From contig NZ_AHMM02000025.1 in NCBI RefSeq assembly GCF_000243675.2, positions 558,001 through 622,000 of the forward strand: a stretch of DNA of 64,000 nucleotides, in the 5' to 3' direction. Of this stretch, positions 9,135 to 18,344 are shown one piece after another. Below the pieces are notes generated by a model. That model saw nothing but the letters and a program-made list of their open reading frames with translations. It searched no databases and was not told the DNA's origin. Position numbers and translations under genes: made by a program. This DNA is from Leptospira inadai serovar Lyme str. 10 (GTDB taxonomy: Bacteria; Spirochaetota; Leptospiria; Leptospirales; Leptospiraceae). How positions within the stretch are numbered: position 1 is the first letter of the stretch; every line of letters starts with the position of its first letter.

Positions 9135-10070
9135 GTGAATAAAAATCAATCCATTATTTCCGTAAAAAACGTAAGTAAAAAATTCAAAGACGTAATTGCT
9201 GTGAAGGATCTTTCGTTAGAAATCGGCAAAGGCGAATTCGTCGCCTTGCTCGGTCCGAACGGCGCAGGAAAGACCACGCTGATAGAAATGTTGGAAGGCA
9301 TTCAACGGCCCGATTCGGGGGAAATCACTCTCTTAGGAAAAACTTGGAAGAGCAATGAAACTTTTCTAAGAGGCAGAATCGGCTTAGCCCTGCAAGAAAC
9401 AAGATTCATGGATCGGGCAACGGTATGGGAAACGCTTAAATTATTCGGAAGCTTTTACAAAGTCGGCGAATCTCGCATGGTTGAAATTCTTCGACTCACC
9501 GATCTGGAAGAAAAAAAGGAAACGTACGTAAATAGTCTGTCCGGGGGCCAGCGACAAAGATTAGCTTTGGGTGTCTCCATCATGAATAAGCCCGAAATTC
9601 TTTTTTTAGATGAGCCCACCACTGGATTGGATCCGGGTGCGAGACGGGATATTTGGAGAATCTTGGAAGATCTTAAAAAAGAAGGGACTACCATGATTCT
9701 TACGACTCATTATATGGAAGAGGCGGAAGTCTTGTGCGAGAGAATCATCGTAATGAATAAAGGGGTAATCCTAGACCAAGGGAGTTTGTCCGACTTGCTC
9801 GGAAAGTTGGGCGGGGGAGAAATCGTTCGGTTTACCCTGGAAAACGGGCAAAATCCGGAATCCTTTCTTCCTATATTAGGAAAATCTAAGTTTTTCTGGG
9901 AGGGGGATACGAAGCAAGGACGGGTGTTTGTGGATAAAATTACGGAGTATCTACCTCTTATGTTGGATTCGTTCTCGAAATCGGGAATTTCCTTAAAAGA
10001 ATTAGAATGTCATAAAAAAACTTTAGACGATCTATTCCTTTCGATGACGGGAAGAGGTCTGGAAGAATGA
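9135..10070 (+). CDS. ABC-2 type exporter, ATP-binding subunit
   Basis: Cytoplasmic ATPase of an ABC exporter. Walker A is GPNGAGKT (residues 40-47), the Q-loop is in ALQETRF, the signature is LSGGQRQRLALG, and Walker B is ILFLDEPTTGLDPG, followed by the switch TTHYMEEAE. It belongs to the CcmA/NatA/DrrA-like class, with a C-terminal extension after residue 215. The start codon is GTG. Its stop overlaps the permease start by four bases (ATGA), so the two are made together. Confidence 0.9.
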   Translation: MNKNQSIISVKNVSKKFKDVIAVKDLSLEIGKGEFVALLGPNGAGKTTLIEMLEGIQRPDSGEITLLGKTWKSNETFLRGRIGLALQETRFMDRATVWETLKLFGSFYKVGESRMVEILRLTDLEEKKETYVNSLSGGQRQRLALGVSIMNKPEILFLDEPTTGLDPGARRDIWRILEDLKKEGTTMILTTHYMEEAEVLCERIIVMNKGVILDQGSLSDLLGKLGGGEIVRFTLENGQNPESFLPILGKSKFFWEGDTKQGRVFVDKITEYLPLMLDSFSKSGISLKELECHKKTLDDLFLSMTGRGLEE

Positions 10071-11131
10071 AGCAGATTTATCATTTAGTCTCTATTCAGT
10101 TAAAGGAATTTTACCGGGAACCCGGCATTATTTTTTGGGCCTTCGTATTTCCTATCGCAATAGCAGGAGTATTAGGGTTAGCTTTTACGACTCACGGGGT
10201 GCCGGTCGCGAGAGTCGCAATTATCTCCTCCTCTCCGAACGCGGCGATTCTTAGTCAAAGAATTGAAACCGCATTTGCAAAAACGGAGGATGATCTACAC
10301 GGATTGGGGGTGATTAACCCGATTTTACTTTCGGAGGACGCCGCAATCAAAGCGTTGAAGCGCGGTGAACTAAATTTACTGGTGAAAGAGCTGTCTAACG
10401 GAAATTTGGAATATTCTTTTGATCCTAAAAACGCCTCTGCCCAACGGGATTACCTTTTACTTTCGAACGCGTTATTTGCGGAATCTAAGAGCAAGGAAGT
10501 AAATTCTTCAATTCGAACATTAGATTCGAAGGGGACAAGATATATAGATTACCTAGTTCCCGGTATGCTTGCGATGGGCGTAATGAATTCTTGTTTATGG
10601 GGTGTGGGTTGGAATCTCATAGAGATGAGGATGAAAAAGTTGCTTCGGCGAATGTCCGCGACGCCGATGAACAAACTCGGATTCGTTTTATCTTTCTTTT
10701 TTACGCGGCTTATCGTTACGATTCTGGAATCGATTATCTTTCTTTCTTTTACCTTTCTAGTATTCGATAACGCTTTCATAGGTTCCGTTCCGGGCGCTGT
10801 TCTCATTTACTTAACGGGAAATTTTACGTTTGCTTGCATCGGAATTTTAGTTGGTTCGCGAGCTCAAAATTCGCAAGTGGGGAACGGTTTGGTAAATGCC
10901 GTGACCTTTCCCATGATGGTCTTATCCGGTATCTTTTTCAGTTATAAAAATTTTCCGGATATTGTTCTCCCGTTCGTTAAGAATTTGCCTCTTACATTGA
11001 TGGCGGATTCTTTGCGAGCTGTATTTATCGAGGGTGCCGGTTTGATCGAAAGTTTACCGGCCTGCGGTTTACTATTTTTATTCGGTGCGGTTTTTTTGAC
11101 ATTCGGGCTTCGTATTTTCCGATGGTCCTAA
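10067..11131 (+). CDS. ABC-2 type exporter, permease subunit
   Basis: A 354-residue membrane protein with the ABC-2 layout: one N-terminal helix (about 18-36), a large extracytoplasmic loop (to about 165), then five helices from residue 168 on. This fits the YhfI/DrrB/NatB-like permease group. It is coupled to the ATPase gene. One base separates its stop codon from the pyrD start, so the exporter and pyrD may be cotranscribed, although no functional link is evident. The transported substrate is unknown. Confidence 0.85.
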   Translation: MKQIYHLVSIQLKEFYREPGIIFWAFVFPIAIAGVLGLAFTTHGVPVARVAIISSSPNAAILSQRIETAFAKTEDDLHGLGVINPILLSEDAAIKALKRGELNLLVKELSNGNLEYSFDPKNASAQRDYLLLSNALFAESKSKEVNSSIRTLDSKGTRYIDYLVPGMLAMGVMNSCLWGVGWNLIEMRMKKLLRRMSATPMNKLGFVLSFFFTRLIVTILESIIFLSFTFLVFDNAFIGSVPGAVLIYLTGNFTFACIGILVGSRAQNSQVGNGLVNAVTFPMMVLSGIFFSYKNFPDIVLPFVKNLPLTLMADSLRAVFIEGAGLIESLPACGLLFLFGAVFLTFGLRIFRWS

Positions 11132-11132
11132 G

Positions 11133-12239
11133 ATGTTAGATTCAAATTCCGACTGGAAACAGTGGATTTACGAAAGAACCGCTAAACCTTTTTTATTGAG
11201 CTTAGATCCTGAGATCGCGCATTCGATCGCCCACCGAACGCTTAGGTTTTCGACGAAGGTGCCTATCTTATCCTCCGTACTCGAGAATCTGACATCTTAT
11301 TCTAGTGAACGACTAAAGACCAAGGTTGCCGGGCTGGAATTTGAAAATCCTGTGGGTCTTGCGGCAGGGTTTGATAAGACGGGTGAACTGTATCCATTCT
11401 TATCCGGAATGGGATTCGGTTTTATAGAAGTCGGAACGATTACGGGTCAACCGCAGGCAGGTAATCCGAAACCGAGAGTTTTTCGATATCCGGAAGACCA
11501 AGCGCTTATTAATAGAATGGGATTTAATAATCCGGGAGCGGATAAAGCCGCAGCTACGATCGGCGCTCAACGGAAGACCATTATAAGAGGAATCAATGTA
11601 GGAAAAACAAAGGTCGTTCCTGAAGATAAAGCGGTGGAGGATTATTTATATTCGATCCAAAAATTATCGTCGTTTGCGGATTATCTCGTAATTAACGTTT
11701 CCTCACCGAATACTCCCGGATTAAGAAATTTTCAAAAACAGGAAAATTTATTCAATCTGATGAATGGAATTCGAAATGGACTGGGAGGAGAATTTCCCTC
11801 GCCGACATTCGTAAAATTCGCTCCGGATTTAGAAGAGAGAGATTTCGAAGAAATTATGGAATCGGTTCCCGATTTACGAATTTCGGGAGTTATATTGACG
11901 AATACGACGATTGATAAGAGTGTTATAAAAAAATTTCCGAATGTGGAACTAGAAGGGGGAGTTTCGGGGGCGCCTCTTAGAGCAAGGTCAACAAGATTTG
12001 TCAGACTAGCGTACCAAAAATTACGGGGAAAAATCCCCATTATCGGGGTGGGCGGAGTCGATTCCGGCGAGGCCGCTTTGGAAAAAATTCTTGCCGGAGC
12101 TGACCTAATTCAAGTTTATACTGGTTATATATATCAGGGACCTCTATTACCCAGAAGAATTCTAGAGTATTTGGACAAAACCGTCAAAAAATTTGGGGCA
12201 AAATCAATTTCTGAAATTGTCGGACAAGGTTCTTTATAA
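11133..12239 (+). CDS. pyrD: Dihydroorotate dehydrogenase (quinone), class 2
   Basis: Oxidises dihydroorotate to orotate in pyrimidine synthesis, passing electrons to quinone at the inner membrane. The N-terminal amphipathic extension (WIYERTAKPFLLSLDPEIAHSIAHR) marks the membrane-bound class 2. FMN-barrel motifs follow: NPVGLAAGFDKTG, GFGFIEVGTITGQPQAGNPKPR, INRMGFNNPG, VINVSSPNTPGLR with the catalytic Ser, and IPIIGVGGVDSGE. Length 368 is normal. The ATG is at 11133, immediately behind the permease stop codon. Confidence 0.95.
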   Translation: MLDSNSDWKQWIYERTAKPFLLSLDPEIAHSIAHRTLRFSTKVPILSSVLENLTSYSSERLKTKVAGLEFENPVGLAAGFDKTGELYPFLSGMGFGFIEVGTITGQPQAGNPKPRVFRYPEDQALINRMGFNNPGADKAAATIGAQRKTIIRGINVGKTKVVPEDKAVEDYLYSIQKLSSFADYLVINVSSPNTPGLRNFQKQENLFNLMNGIRNGLGGEFPSPTFVKFAPDLEERDFEEIMESVPDLRISGVILTNTTIDKSVIKKFPNVELEGGVSGAPLRARSTRFVRLAYQKLRGKIPIIGVGGVDSGEAALEKILAGADLIQVYTGYIYQGPLLPRRILEYLDKTVKKFGAKSISEIVGQGSL

Positions 12240-12347
12240 TAGAATCTTACTTTTCTTCCACGAATTAGAGGTCAATACTGTCGATAGATGTGAGTCTTAT
12301 CGAGAATGCGCTGTACTGCATGAATGATATAAATGTGGGAAAGAAAA

Positions 12348-13835
12348 ATGAAAAAAGATACTAAGAAAAATTTAAACTTTTCTGCCCTTCTGTCATTGTG
12401 TATTTTCATCATTCATTGTCCCAAATCGAAGAATGATAATCAAACTATGGAGCTTTTGCTCGGGTTAAAAATAGCCGACGATATTCGTTATCATTGCGAT
12501 CCTAGTGATAACGTTCGAACTTCCATTCCAAGCACCCCCCAATATACGACTACTTCTCTTACCTCTTCATACAGCGCGTACGCTTCTACGTACGCGAACG
12601 GAATCGGCACCATCTATCTAAACGGCTACGATTCTTGGAGCGGACTGGGGCGATACAATCCGATGGCGATTTTATATGCCGCGCAGAACCAGACGAACGT
12701 AAATGCTATCATGATGGGTTACTGGACAGCTGTCGGGGCTTTCGGAGAAACGGAAATCATCAAGAACGAAGGGGGAGGTGGTTATTCTTCGACGACAGCG
12801 TTTCCTGTGGGTTCTTCCCCTAGCTATTCTGCGCCCGGTTCGGGCTACGATAACTTCGGCGCTAACAATCAGCTTAGAAGTTATCTAGTCACGACTGCAT
12901 CTGCTCCGTCTTCCCCGGTATCCGGATGGAAGGTAGTGAATAATATTCAGCAAACTTGCGAAGAATATAAATTTCGACCCGAACAAGGAGGAATTTTTGG
13001 AAGTTCTCTAACCGGTATGAGCAAAGTTTGGCAATCCCGAAAAAGGCTGAACATTCGTTTTATAGAAGTGAATAATGGTGTGAGTCATGTATTTACGAAT
13101 TCCAGTTTTTTTACAGGATTGGTCGGTTCCAATCCACTTACGAATCGTTTAAAACAAATCTTCGGTCAAAATTCGGTCGGAATCGATTTAACATTTTCAT
13201 ACTATCAATACGATGCGGCTTCCTGCGGAGACGTAAGCAATGGGAATCGATTCAGTATCTCGGATATAACAAATGATTCGGCCACTTCTCCGACTAACTG
13301 TTCGCTCGCAAAATTATACACTACGTCGTCGGCTGCGCAAGATGCCAACTCCCTGAATATATTCTTTATATCAGAACTTTCCGCTAATGTTAATTCCTCT
13401 CTACGCGACGGCCTCCTCGGAATTTCGGCGGGAATTCCGGGCTTACCGGGAAAAATAGGTACGCCCAAATCGGGGATGGCCGTTTTTATAGAAAACCATC
13501 GATCATCCGGCTTGGTTGGAGCCGATTTATCGAGCACGGATCAGACCTTTCTTGCAAACACGATTGCACACGAAGGATCGCATTTTTTGGGACTGTATCA
13601 CCCTGCCGAAATCGATCAATCGTCGCAAGTGTACGTGGATCCGTTACCGGAAACTCCCGAATGCCGTAATCCGGGTTCTAATGGCAAGCTTACGATTAAT
13701 AATTGTTTGGGTACGGGTTTTTATAATTCAGGAGCTCTAAATCTTATGTTTCCTTTAGGAAATGCAAGTGTCGATCAGTCTCAGTTAACGGGAGAGCAGG
13801 GATGGGTTCTTCGTTCGAATCCATTGTCTTATTGA
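12348..13835 (+). CDS. Putative lipoprotein with metzincin-type zinc protease motif
   Basis: The N-terminus has a basic start, a hydrophobic stretch and IIHC, a plausible spirochaetal lipobox, so it is probably an outer-membrane or periplasmic lipoprotein. An in-frame ATG at 12333 gives MWERKMKK; the ATG at 12348 (MKKDTKKN) gives the better signal peptide. Near the C-terminus is HEGSHFLGLYH (His413, Glu414, His417, Gly420, His423, numbered from the 12333 ATG), the full HExxHxxGxxH zinc site of metzincins, preceded by a helix (TFLANTIAHE). Residues 35-400 resemble no family I know. A following gene starts 10 bases later. Confidence 0.75.
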   Translation: MKKDTKKNLNFSALLSLCIFIIHCPKSKNDNQTMELLLGLKIADDIRYHCDPSDNVRTSIPSTPQYTTTSLTSSYSAYASTYANGIGTIYLNGYDSWSGLGRYNPMAILYAAQNQTNVNAIMMGYWTAVGAFGETEIIKNEGGGGYSSTTAFPVGSSPSYSAPGSGYDNFGANNQLRSYLVTTASAPSSPVSGWKVVNNIQQTCEEYKFRPEQGGIFGSSLTGMSKVWQSRKRLNIRFIEVNNGVSHVFTNSSFFTGLVGSNPLTNRLKQIFGQNSVGIDLTFSYYQYDAASCGDVSNGNRFSISDITNDSATSPTNCSLAKLYTTSSAAQDANSLNIFFISELSANVNSSLRDGLLGISAGIPGLPGKIGTPKSGMAVFIENHRSSGLVGADLSSTDQTFLANTIAHEGSHFLGLYHPAEIDQSSQVYVDPLPETPECRNPGSNGKLTINNCLGTGFYNSGALNLMFPLGNASVDQSQLTGEQGWVLRSNPLSY

Positions 13836-13845
13836 TAGGGAATTT

Positions 13846-14406
13846 ATGAAAAAGAAATCTACCTCGCTGGCTATTTTGATTCTTTTCCTTTCCTCGGGAA
13901 TATTCGGTCAGGCTCTCGATCTTAAGCTAAAGGATAAGATTCGAGAAATCGTAAGCGAGACTGGACATCCCGAAAGAGACAATCAATACGAAAGGATTCT
14001 GAGCCTGGCATCGAATCCTCTTCCTTATCTGACTTCCCTATTAAGAGATGACGGTGTTCGAAATTACGAACGTAAGGCGATTCTTGATTTTATCGGTCGT
14101 CTCCAAACTGACGATGCGGCAACCGCATTGGAAAAGATCGTAGCGGATGATACGGTTCATTCCTCGGTTCGTAATTCAGGCCTTATTTCTTATACCCGTA
14201 ATTTCAGCGAAAAAAATCGGTACCGTGTAACGAATTTTTTGGGGGGTTTAAGGAATAATTCCATTATAGGGAAAAATTCGACTGACCTTTTGAATAAGGT
14301 GAATAACGGCGAGTTCAAAAAGAATGATCCGAATTATAAGGTCAACCAATCCAAAGGTTCCGGTAAACCCGATTTAACGAATATTCCCGGAGCCTTTCGC
14401 AAATAA
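13846..14406 (+). CDS. Secreted protein with HEAT-like helical repeats
   Basis: A 186-residue protein with a clean signal peptide (MKKKSTSLAILILFLSSGIFGQA). The mature part is helical, with repeats like LPYLTSLLRDDGVRNYERKAILDFIGRL and DDAATALEKIVADDTVHSSVRNSGL, which fit HEAT/PBS-lyase repeats. It lies 10 bases after the metzincin-motif lipoprotein and is presumably its operon partner, perhaps a periplasmic binding scaffold or inhibitor; that link is inference. Confidence 0.65.
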   Translation: MKKKSTSLAILILFLSSGIFGQALDLKLKDKIREIVSETGHPERDNQYERILSLASNPLPYLTSLLRDDGVRNYERKAILDFIGRLQTDDAATALEKIVADDTVHSSVRNSGLISYTRNFSEKNRYRVTNFLGGLRNNSIIGKNSTDLLNKVNNGEFKKNDPNYKVNQSKGSGKPDLTNIPGAFRK

Positions 14407-14408
14407 AT

Positions 14409-15089
14409 TTACGGTTCGTCGATAGGTTTACATTTTCCTTTATCGTCCCATTCGGCCTTCCAGTTGGTCGAATTCACTTCCTTCACTAGACGAATAACGA
14501 AATCGGAGCAGATAATCTTCGATCCATTTTCAGTGCTTTCATATTCGCCCTCATAGCGGAACCAGAATTGCTCTTTATTCAAGGTAGCATTTTGGCCGAA
14601 CTCCGGCATGCTGAGACGAAGCGAATCGATGGATTTACCCGCCCTTCCCCTATCTTCATTAATAGCGTCTTCGATCAATTGGTAAGCTTCTTTTTTACTC
14701 GGGGGTTCCTTACCTGCTTCGGTAATCGTAACGGATCTGGCCAAACCGATATCCGAGAAGATCCAGCCTTTGCTTCTAACGAATTGAAAAATAACTCCGA
14801 CGGGAGTTTTTGTGACCTGTCCTTCTTTCTTTCGCGAAGTGAGAAGAAAAGAAAATTTATAGCGAACGTCGGGAAGAGCATTTTCTTCCGTAGAATCCCT
14901 TTCGATCAATTTAGGTTTGCCGACTGACTCAACATTAAGAATTTTATCTCCCGGAAATCGCGTGGACCATTGGGCTTGTAATTCTTTTTTTGCTTTTTCC
15001 TCATCGGGAGGGCCGGCCACTTGAGCCGAGATGTACAAGGGCATTGACAGAAGTAGGATTGCTCCTGCAGTAAGAAGTGCCTTTGACAT
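14409..15089 (-). CDS. Secreted hypothetical protein
   Basis: A 226-residue protein with a signal peptide (MSKALLTAGAILLLSMPLYISAQ) and no further membrane segment. The mature region is a mixed alpha/beta domain; two segments have similar layout (RYKFSFLLTSR... and FWFRYEGEYES...), which hints at two related beta-rich modules. It converges on the HEAT-like gene with two bases between stops. I do not recognise the family. Confidence 0.6.
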   Translation of the reverse strand: MSKALLTAGAILLLSMPLYISAQVAGPPDEEKAKKELQAQWSTRFPGDKILNVESVGKPKLIERDSTEENALPDVRYKFSFLLTSRKKEGQVTKTPVGVIFQFVRSKGWIFSDIGLARSVTITEAGKEPPSKKEAYQLIEDAINEDRGRAGKSIDSLRLSMPEFGQNATLNKEQFWFRYEGEYESTENGSKIICSDFVIRLVKEVNSTNWKAEWDDKGKCKPIDEP

Positions 15090-15170
15090 AGCCCGGAATT
15101 TGTACCCCTAGGAAAGATCCTTGTCAATGAAATTCCAATTTCCGACCCTTCCAGAAAGGGAGGAGTAAGT

Positions 15171-15671
15171 TTGAAATTGATTCATCTGATTCGACATTCT
15201 AAATCCGATTGGGATACTCCTTTTTCCAACGATGAAGAACGTCCGCTTTCGAACAGAGGAAGAAAGAACGCGAAGATGCTTCTTACTTATTTATCCAAGA
15301 TTTCTTTTTCCGTGGACGCAGCGATCGTTTCCAGTTCGGAAAGAACGAAGGAAACCTTTCGCATTTTAAGTAAACTAGGCGCTTTCTATAAAGAGTTTCG
15401 ATTCTCCGAGGAAATTTATGAAGCGAACGGTTCGGAATTACTCGGAATTTTGCGCAGTTTAGGTTCGAATATGGAAAGTGTATTATTTATAGGTCATAAT
15501 CCAGGACTAGAATCCCTTGCCGAAACTCTGATCTTGAAAAGCGAAGCTAGAACATCTTCTCTTTTCGTAAAATTTCCTACATCAGCCTTCCTCTCTCTCT
15601 CGCTGGATTCGAATGATTGGAAAGATTGCGGAAAAATTCCCTGTCAAATACAAAGGTTTTGGATACCATGA
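15171..15671 (+). CDS. SixA-like histidine phosphatase
   Basis: Histidine phosphatase superfamily, phosphohistidine phosphatase SixA branch. The catalytic LIRHSKSDW motif (RHG variant) is at the N-terminus, with SSSERTKETF (second Arg region), then EEIYEA and FIGHNPGLE carrying the second catalytic His. Length 166 is normal. The start is TTG with a strong GGAGGAG upstream. Its stop overlaps the hpt start (ATGA), so translation is coupled. Confidence 0.87.
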   Translation: MKLIHLIRHSKSDWDTPFSNDEERPLSNRGRKNAKMLLTYLSKISFSVDAAIVSSSERTKETFRILSKLGAFYKEFRFSEEIYEANGSELLGILRSLGSNMESVLFIGHNPGLESLAETLILKSEARTSSLFVKFPTSAFLSLSLDSNDWKDCGKIPCQIQRFWIP

Positions 15672-16210
15672 GTCAATCCTCTTCCGATGCTCAAGATCTT
15701 CCTCTTAAGGTTCTGTTATCTCATGAAGAAATTCGCGCCAGAGTCGTGCAGTTGGGAAAAGAAATCGCATCCGATTACTTCGGTAAAAATCCCGTCTTTA
15801 TTTGTGTACTTCGTGGGAGCGTTTATTTTTTTTCGGATCTTACTAGACGGATTCCTTACCCGATCGAAGTGGACTTCCTGCAAGCGAAGTCCTATATTGG
15901 GAAGGATTCTAACGGAAAAGTCGAATTAATAAAAGACCTAGATTCGGATATTACCGATCGTCATGTGATCATCGTAGAGGATATCGTCGATACCGGTCAT
16001 ACCTTGAAGTTCCTGATCCGGCATATACTTGCTCGCAATCCTAGCTCTTTAGAGATAGTTTCTCTTCTATTTAAGGAAGGAGCTGAGACTGTGGAATATC
16101 CGGTTAAGTACATCGGCTGGAAAATAGGAAAGGAATTCGTAGTCGGTTACGGTCTGGACTTCGATGGAAAATTTAGAAATTTACCCGACATTCATATTTT
16201 AGAAGACTGA
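15668..16210 (+). CDS. hpt: Hypoxanthine phosphoribosyltransferase
   Basis: Purine salvage enzyme making IMP or GMP from PRPP. It has the type I PRTase core: VFICVLRGSVYFFSDL, the PRPP loop IIVEDIVDTGHTL, and KYIGWKIGKEFVVGYGLDF at the C-terminus. The start is the ATG at 15668 (MSQSSSDAQ) rather than the earlier frame opening at 15617, because it overlaps the upstream stop as ATGA and gives the normal length of 180 residues. Confidence 0.93.
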   Translation: MSQSSSDAQDLPLKVLLSHEEIRARVVQLGKEIASDYFGKNPVFICVLRGSVYFFSDLTRRIPYPIEVDFLQAKSYIGKDSNGKVELIKDLDSDITDRHVIIVEDIVDTGHTLKFLIRHILARNPSSLEIVSLLFKEGAETVEYPVKYIGWKIGKEFVVGYGLDFDGKFRNLPDIHILED

Positions 16211-16378
16211 GTCGTCATTCATATCGTCCAGGAATTTGAATCCCTTGCCATAGCGAGTGTTATCCGCTCAAAAATGAAAAAATAAAGGAAGAAGGGAAGA
16301 CCAATTTTCAAAAATGTCTTTTTTGTAAGGCTTTCGTTCGTAGTTTAGGAATCAAAAAAGGATCAGGATTGCGGAAAA

Positions 16379-18151
16379 ATGGATCACAATTCCCTCAGTC
16401 TTCTAACTGATATAGCCTTAAGCATCATTTTTGCTACGCTATTTTCCCATATAGCAAAACTGTTTCAGCAACCACTAATCCTAGGGTATGTATGCGCCGG
16501 TTTGGTGATCGGACCCTTATTCGGACCGATGATCGACGCTAAATTAGGGATCGGTTACGTTCATAGTGAAGAAAGCATAGAACTGATATCGGAGATAGGT
16601 TTAATCCTTTTATTATTTATCATCGGATTGGAAATCGATTTAAAGGAACTTGCACGAATGGGGCGTTCCATGTTTGCGCTCGGGACAATTCAATTCTTTG
16701 TCGGAGCGGTTCTAGCTTGGTTTGCCTTTAAAAAATTCTTTCCTACCGGAACAGGTAATTTCGATCTTTTGTACTTTGCGATAGCATTGTCGTTAAGTTC
16801 TACTATGATCGTCGTCAAATTACTTCATGATAAATTTGAAATCAGTACAATACCGGGTCGTTTAACCATCGGTGTTTTGGTTCTTCAGGATATTTGGGCT
16901 ATCTTATTTATGGGGATCCAACCGGATCTCCAGGATCCTAGAATTTTGAACGTAATGACTTCCTTGCTGAAAGGTTTAGCGCTGGTGGGCTTCGCTTTTG
17001 CGATAAGCCGTTATTTTCTTTCGCGACTCTTTTTGTTTGCGGCGGCTAAACCGGAACTCATACTCATTACATCTATAGCTTGGTGCTTTCTACTATGCGG
17101 AATCGCCGAAAAAGCGGAACTTTCCAAAGAAATGGGGGCTTTGATAGCCGGAGTAAGCATTGCCGCATTTCCGTACGGAGTCGATGTGATCAGCAAACTC
17201 TCCGGGATTCGGGATTTCTTCATTACTCTTTTCTTTGTCGCCCTCGGAATGAAAATTCAAGCTCCGACTTCTACCGACCTTTGGATCGCAATTCTGGCCG
17301 TCGGTTTCGTAATTTTAAGTAGAGTCATCATCGTTGCACCCACAGTCTTTTTTTCCGGCAAGGGATTAAGAGCGGGAATTATAGCAGGATTGAATCTGGC
17401 TCAAATTTCGGAATTCTCCTTAGTGATTCTGGCCTTAGGAGTCCAGAAGGAACATATCGGAAAAGAACTACAAGCAACGGTCTTGACCTCGATGATTTTA
17501 GCTTCGATCGTCTCCACGTACGTGATCTTGTTTAATGATAAAATTGCGAGGGGGATTCTTTCAGTTTTATCCGTCTTTGGTGTTCGAGAAACTAGGGAGC
17601 CGTTGGAATCCCAAGTTACCGGCGATCCAAAGCGAGATATAGTGCTTCTTGGATATTTTAGGATAGCACAGGGGTTGATAGAAGGAATAGAAAGAGATCG
17701 ACCTTCTTGGTTGAAGCGAATTCTCGTAGTGGATTTTAATCCCATTTATAGGCAGACCCTCGAGTCGAAAGGAATTCGTTGGGCGTACGGCGATTTAGCG
17801 CATCCGGAGAGTTTGCATCATCTGGGAATCGAAGAGGCGCGATACGTGGTTTGTACGATTTCCGATATGATACTAAAAGGAACCACGAATCGACGACTAT
17901 TGGAATCCTTAAAGAGCATTTGCCGTCACCAACAACCGGAGATTATTTTAACTACGGATGATCCGAAAGAGGCGGAAGTTCTTAGGAATAAAGGAGCTTC
18001 GCATGTGGTCATTCCCGGCAGACTCTCGGGTTTTTCTTTGTTTGCGGAATTAAAGGAGATGGTGGAGGATTCTAAGGGAAAAACTAGGGTAAAGCCTTCG
18101 CTCAAAAAGGAAAAGTCTTCGTCTAAAAAAAGGACGGTCGTACGGAAATGA
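16379..18151 (+). CDS. CPA2 cation:proton antiporter with modified TrkA-N domain
   Basis: Monovalent cation/proton antiporter-2 family, similar to KefB. Residues about 8-400 form 12-13 membrane helices with SLSSTMIVVKLL, LVLQDIWAIL and NLAQISEFSLVIL typical of the family. A cytoplasmic Rossmann region (about 415-560) follows. Its glycine-rich loop reads LLGYFRIAQGL rather than GxGxxG, so NAD binding is doubtful. It ends in a very basic lysine/serine-rich tail. It is followed by a small DUF1289 gene. A second antiporter with an intact site lies at 56.2 kb. Confidence 0.85.
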   Translation: MDHNSLSLLTDIALSIIFATLFSHIAKLFQQPLILGYVCAGLVIGPLFGPMIDAKLGIGYVHSEESIELISEIGLILLLFIIGLEIDLKELARMGRSMFALGTIQFFVGAVLAWFAFKKFFPTGTGNFDLLYFAIALSLSSTMIVVKLLHDKFEISTIPGRLTIGVLVLQDIWAILFMGIQPDLQDPRILNVMTSLLKGLALVGFAFAISRYFLSRLFLFAAAKPELILITSIAWCFLLCGIAEKAELSKEMGALIAGVSIAAFPYGVDVISKLSGIRDFFITLFFVALGMKIQAPTSTDLWIAILAVGFVILSRVIIVAPTVFFSGKGLRAGIIAGLNLAQISEFSLVILALGVQKEHIGKELQATVLTSMILASIVSTYVILFNDKIARGILSVLSVFGVRETREPLESQVTGDPKRDIVLLGYFRIAQGLIEGIERDRPSWLKRILVVDFNPIYRQTLESKGIRWAYGDLAHPESLHHLGIEEARYVVCTISDMILKGTTNRRLLESLKSICRHQQPEIILTTDDPKEAEVLRNKGASHVVIPGRLSGFSLFAELKEMVEDSKGKTRVKPSLKKEKSSSKKRTVVRK

Positions 18152-18158
18152 GACGTTT

Positions 18159-18344
18159 ATGATTGTTCGATCGCCTTGTATTAAGCTCTGTCAAATGGAT
18201 CCGGTAACCGGATTATGCGAAGGATGTTTTAGAACATTGCAAGAAATCGGGATGTGGACAAGCTATTCGGAGGAGGAAAGAAAACAAATTCGGATCGAAC
18301 TCCAAAAAAGAAAGGAATCGATCGCTTCTTCAAACGCTCCTTAA
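18159..18344 (+). CDS. DUF1289 family small cysteine protein
   Basis: A 61-residue protein matching DUF1289: SPCIKLCQMDPVTGLCEGCFRTLQEIGMW, with four conserved cysteines (C7, C11, C20, C23 region) and the trailing W. These probably bind metal, zinc or Fe-S. It starts seven bases after the antiporter stop, so it is likely cotranscribed. The function of the family is not established. Confidence 0.85.
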   Translation: MIVRSPCIKLCQMDPVTGLCEGCFRTLQEIGMWTSYSEEERKQIRIELQKRKESIASSNAP

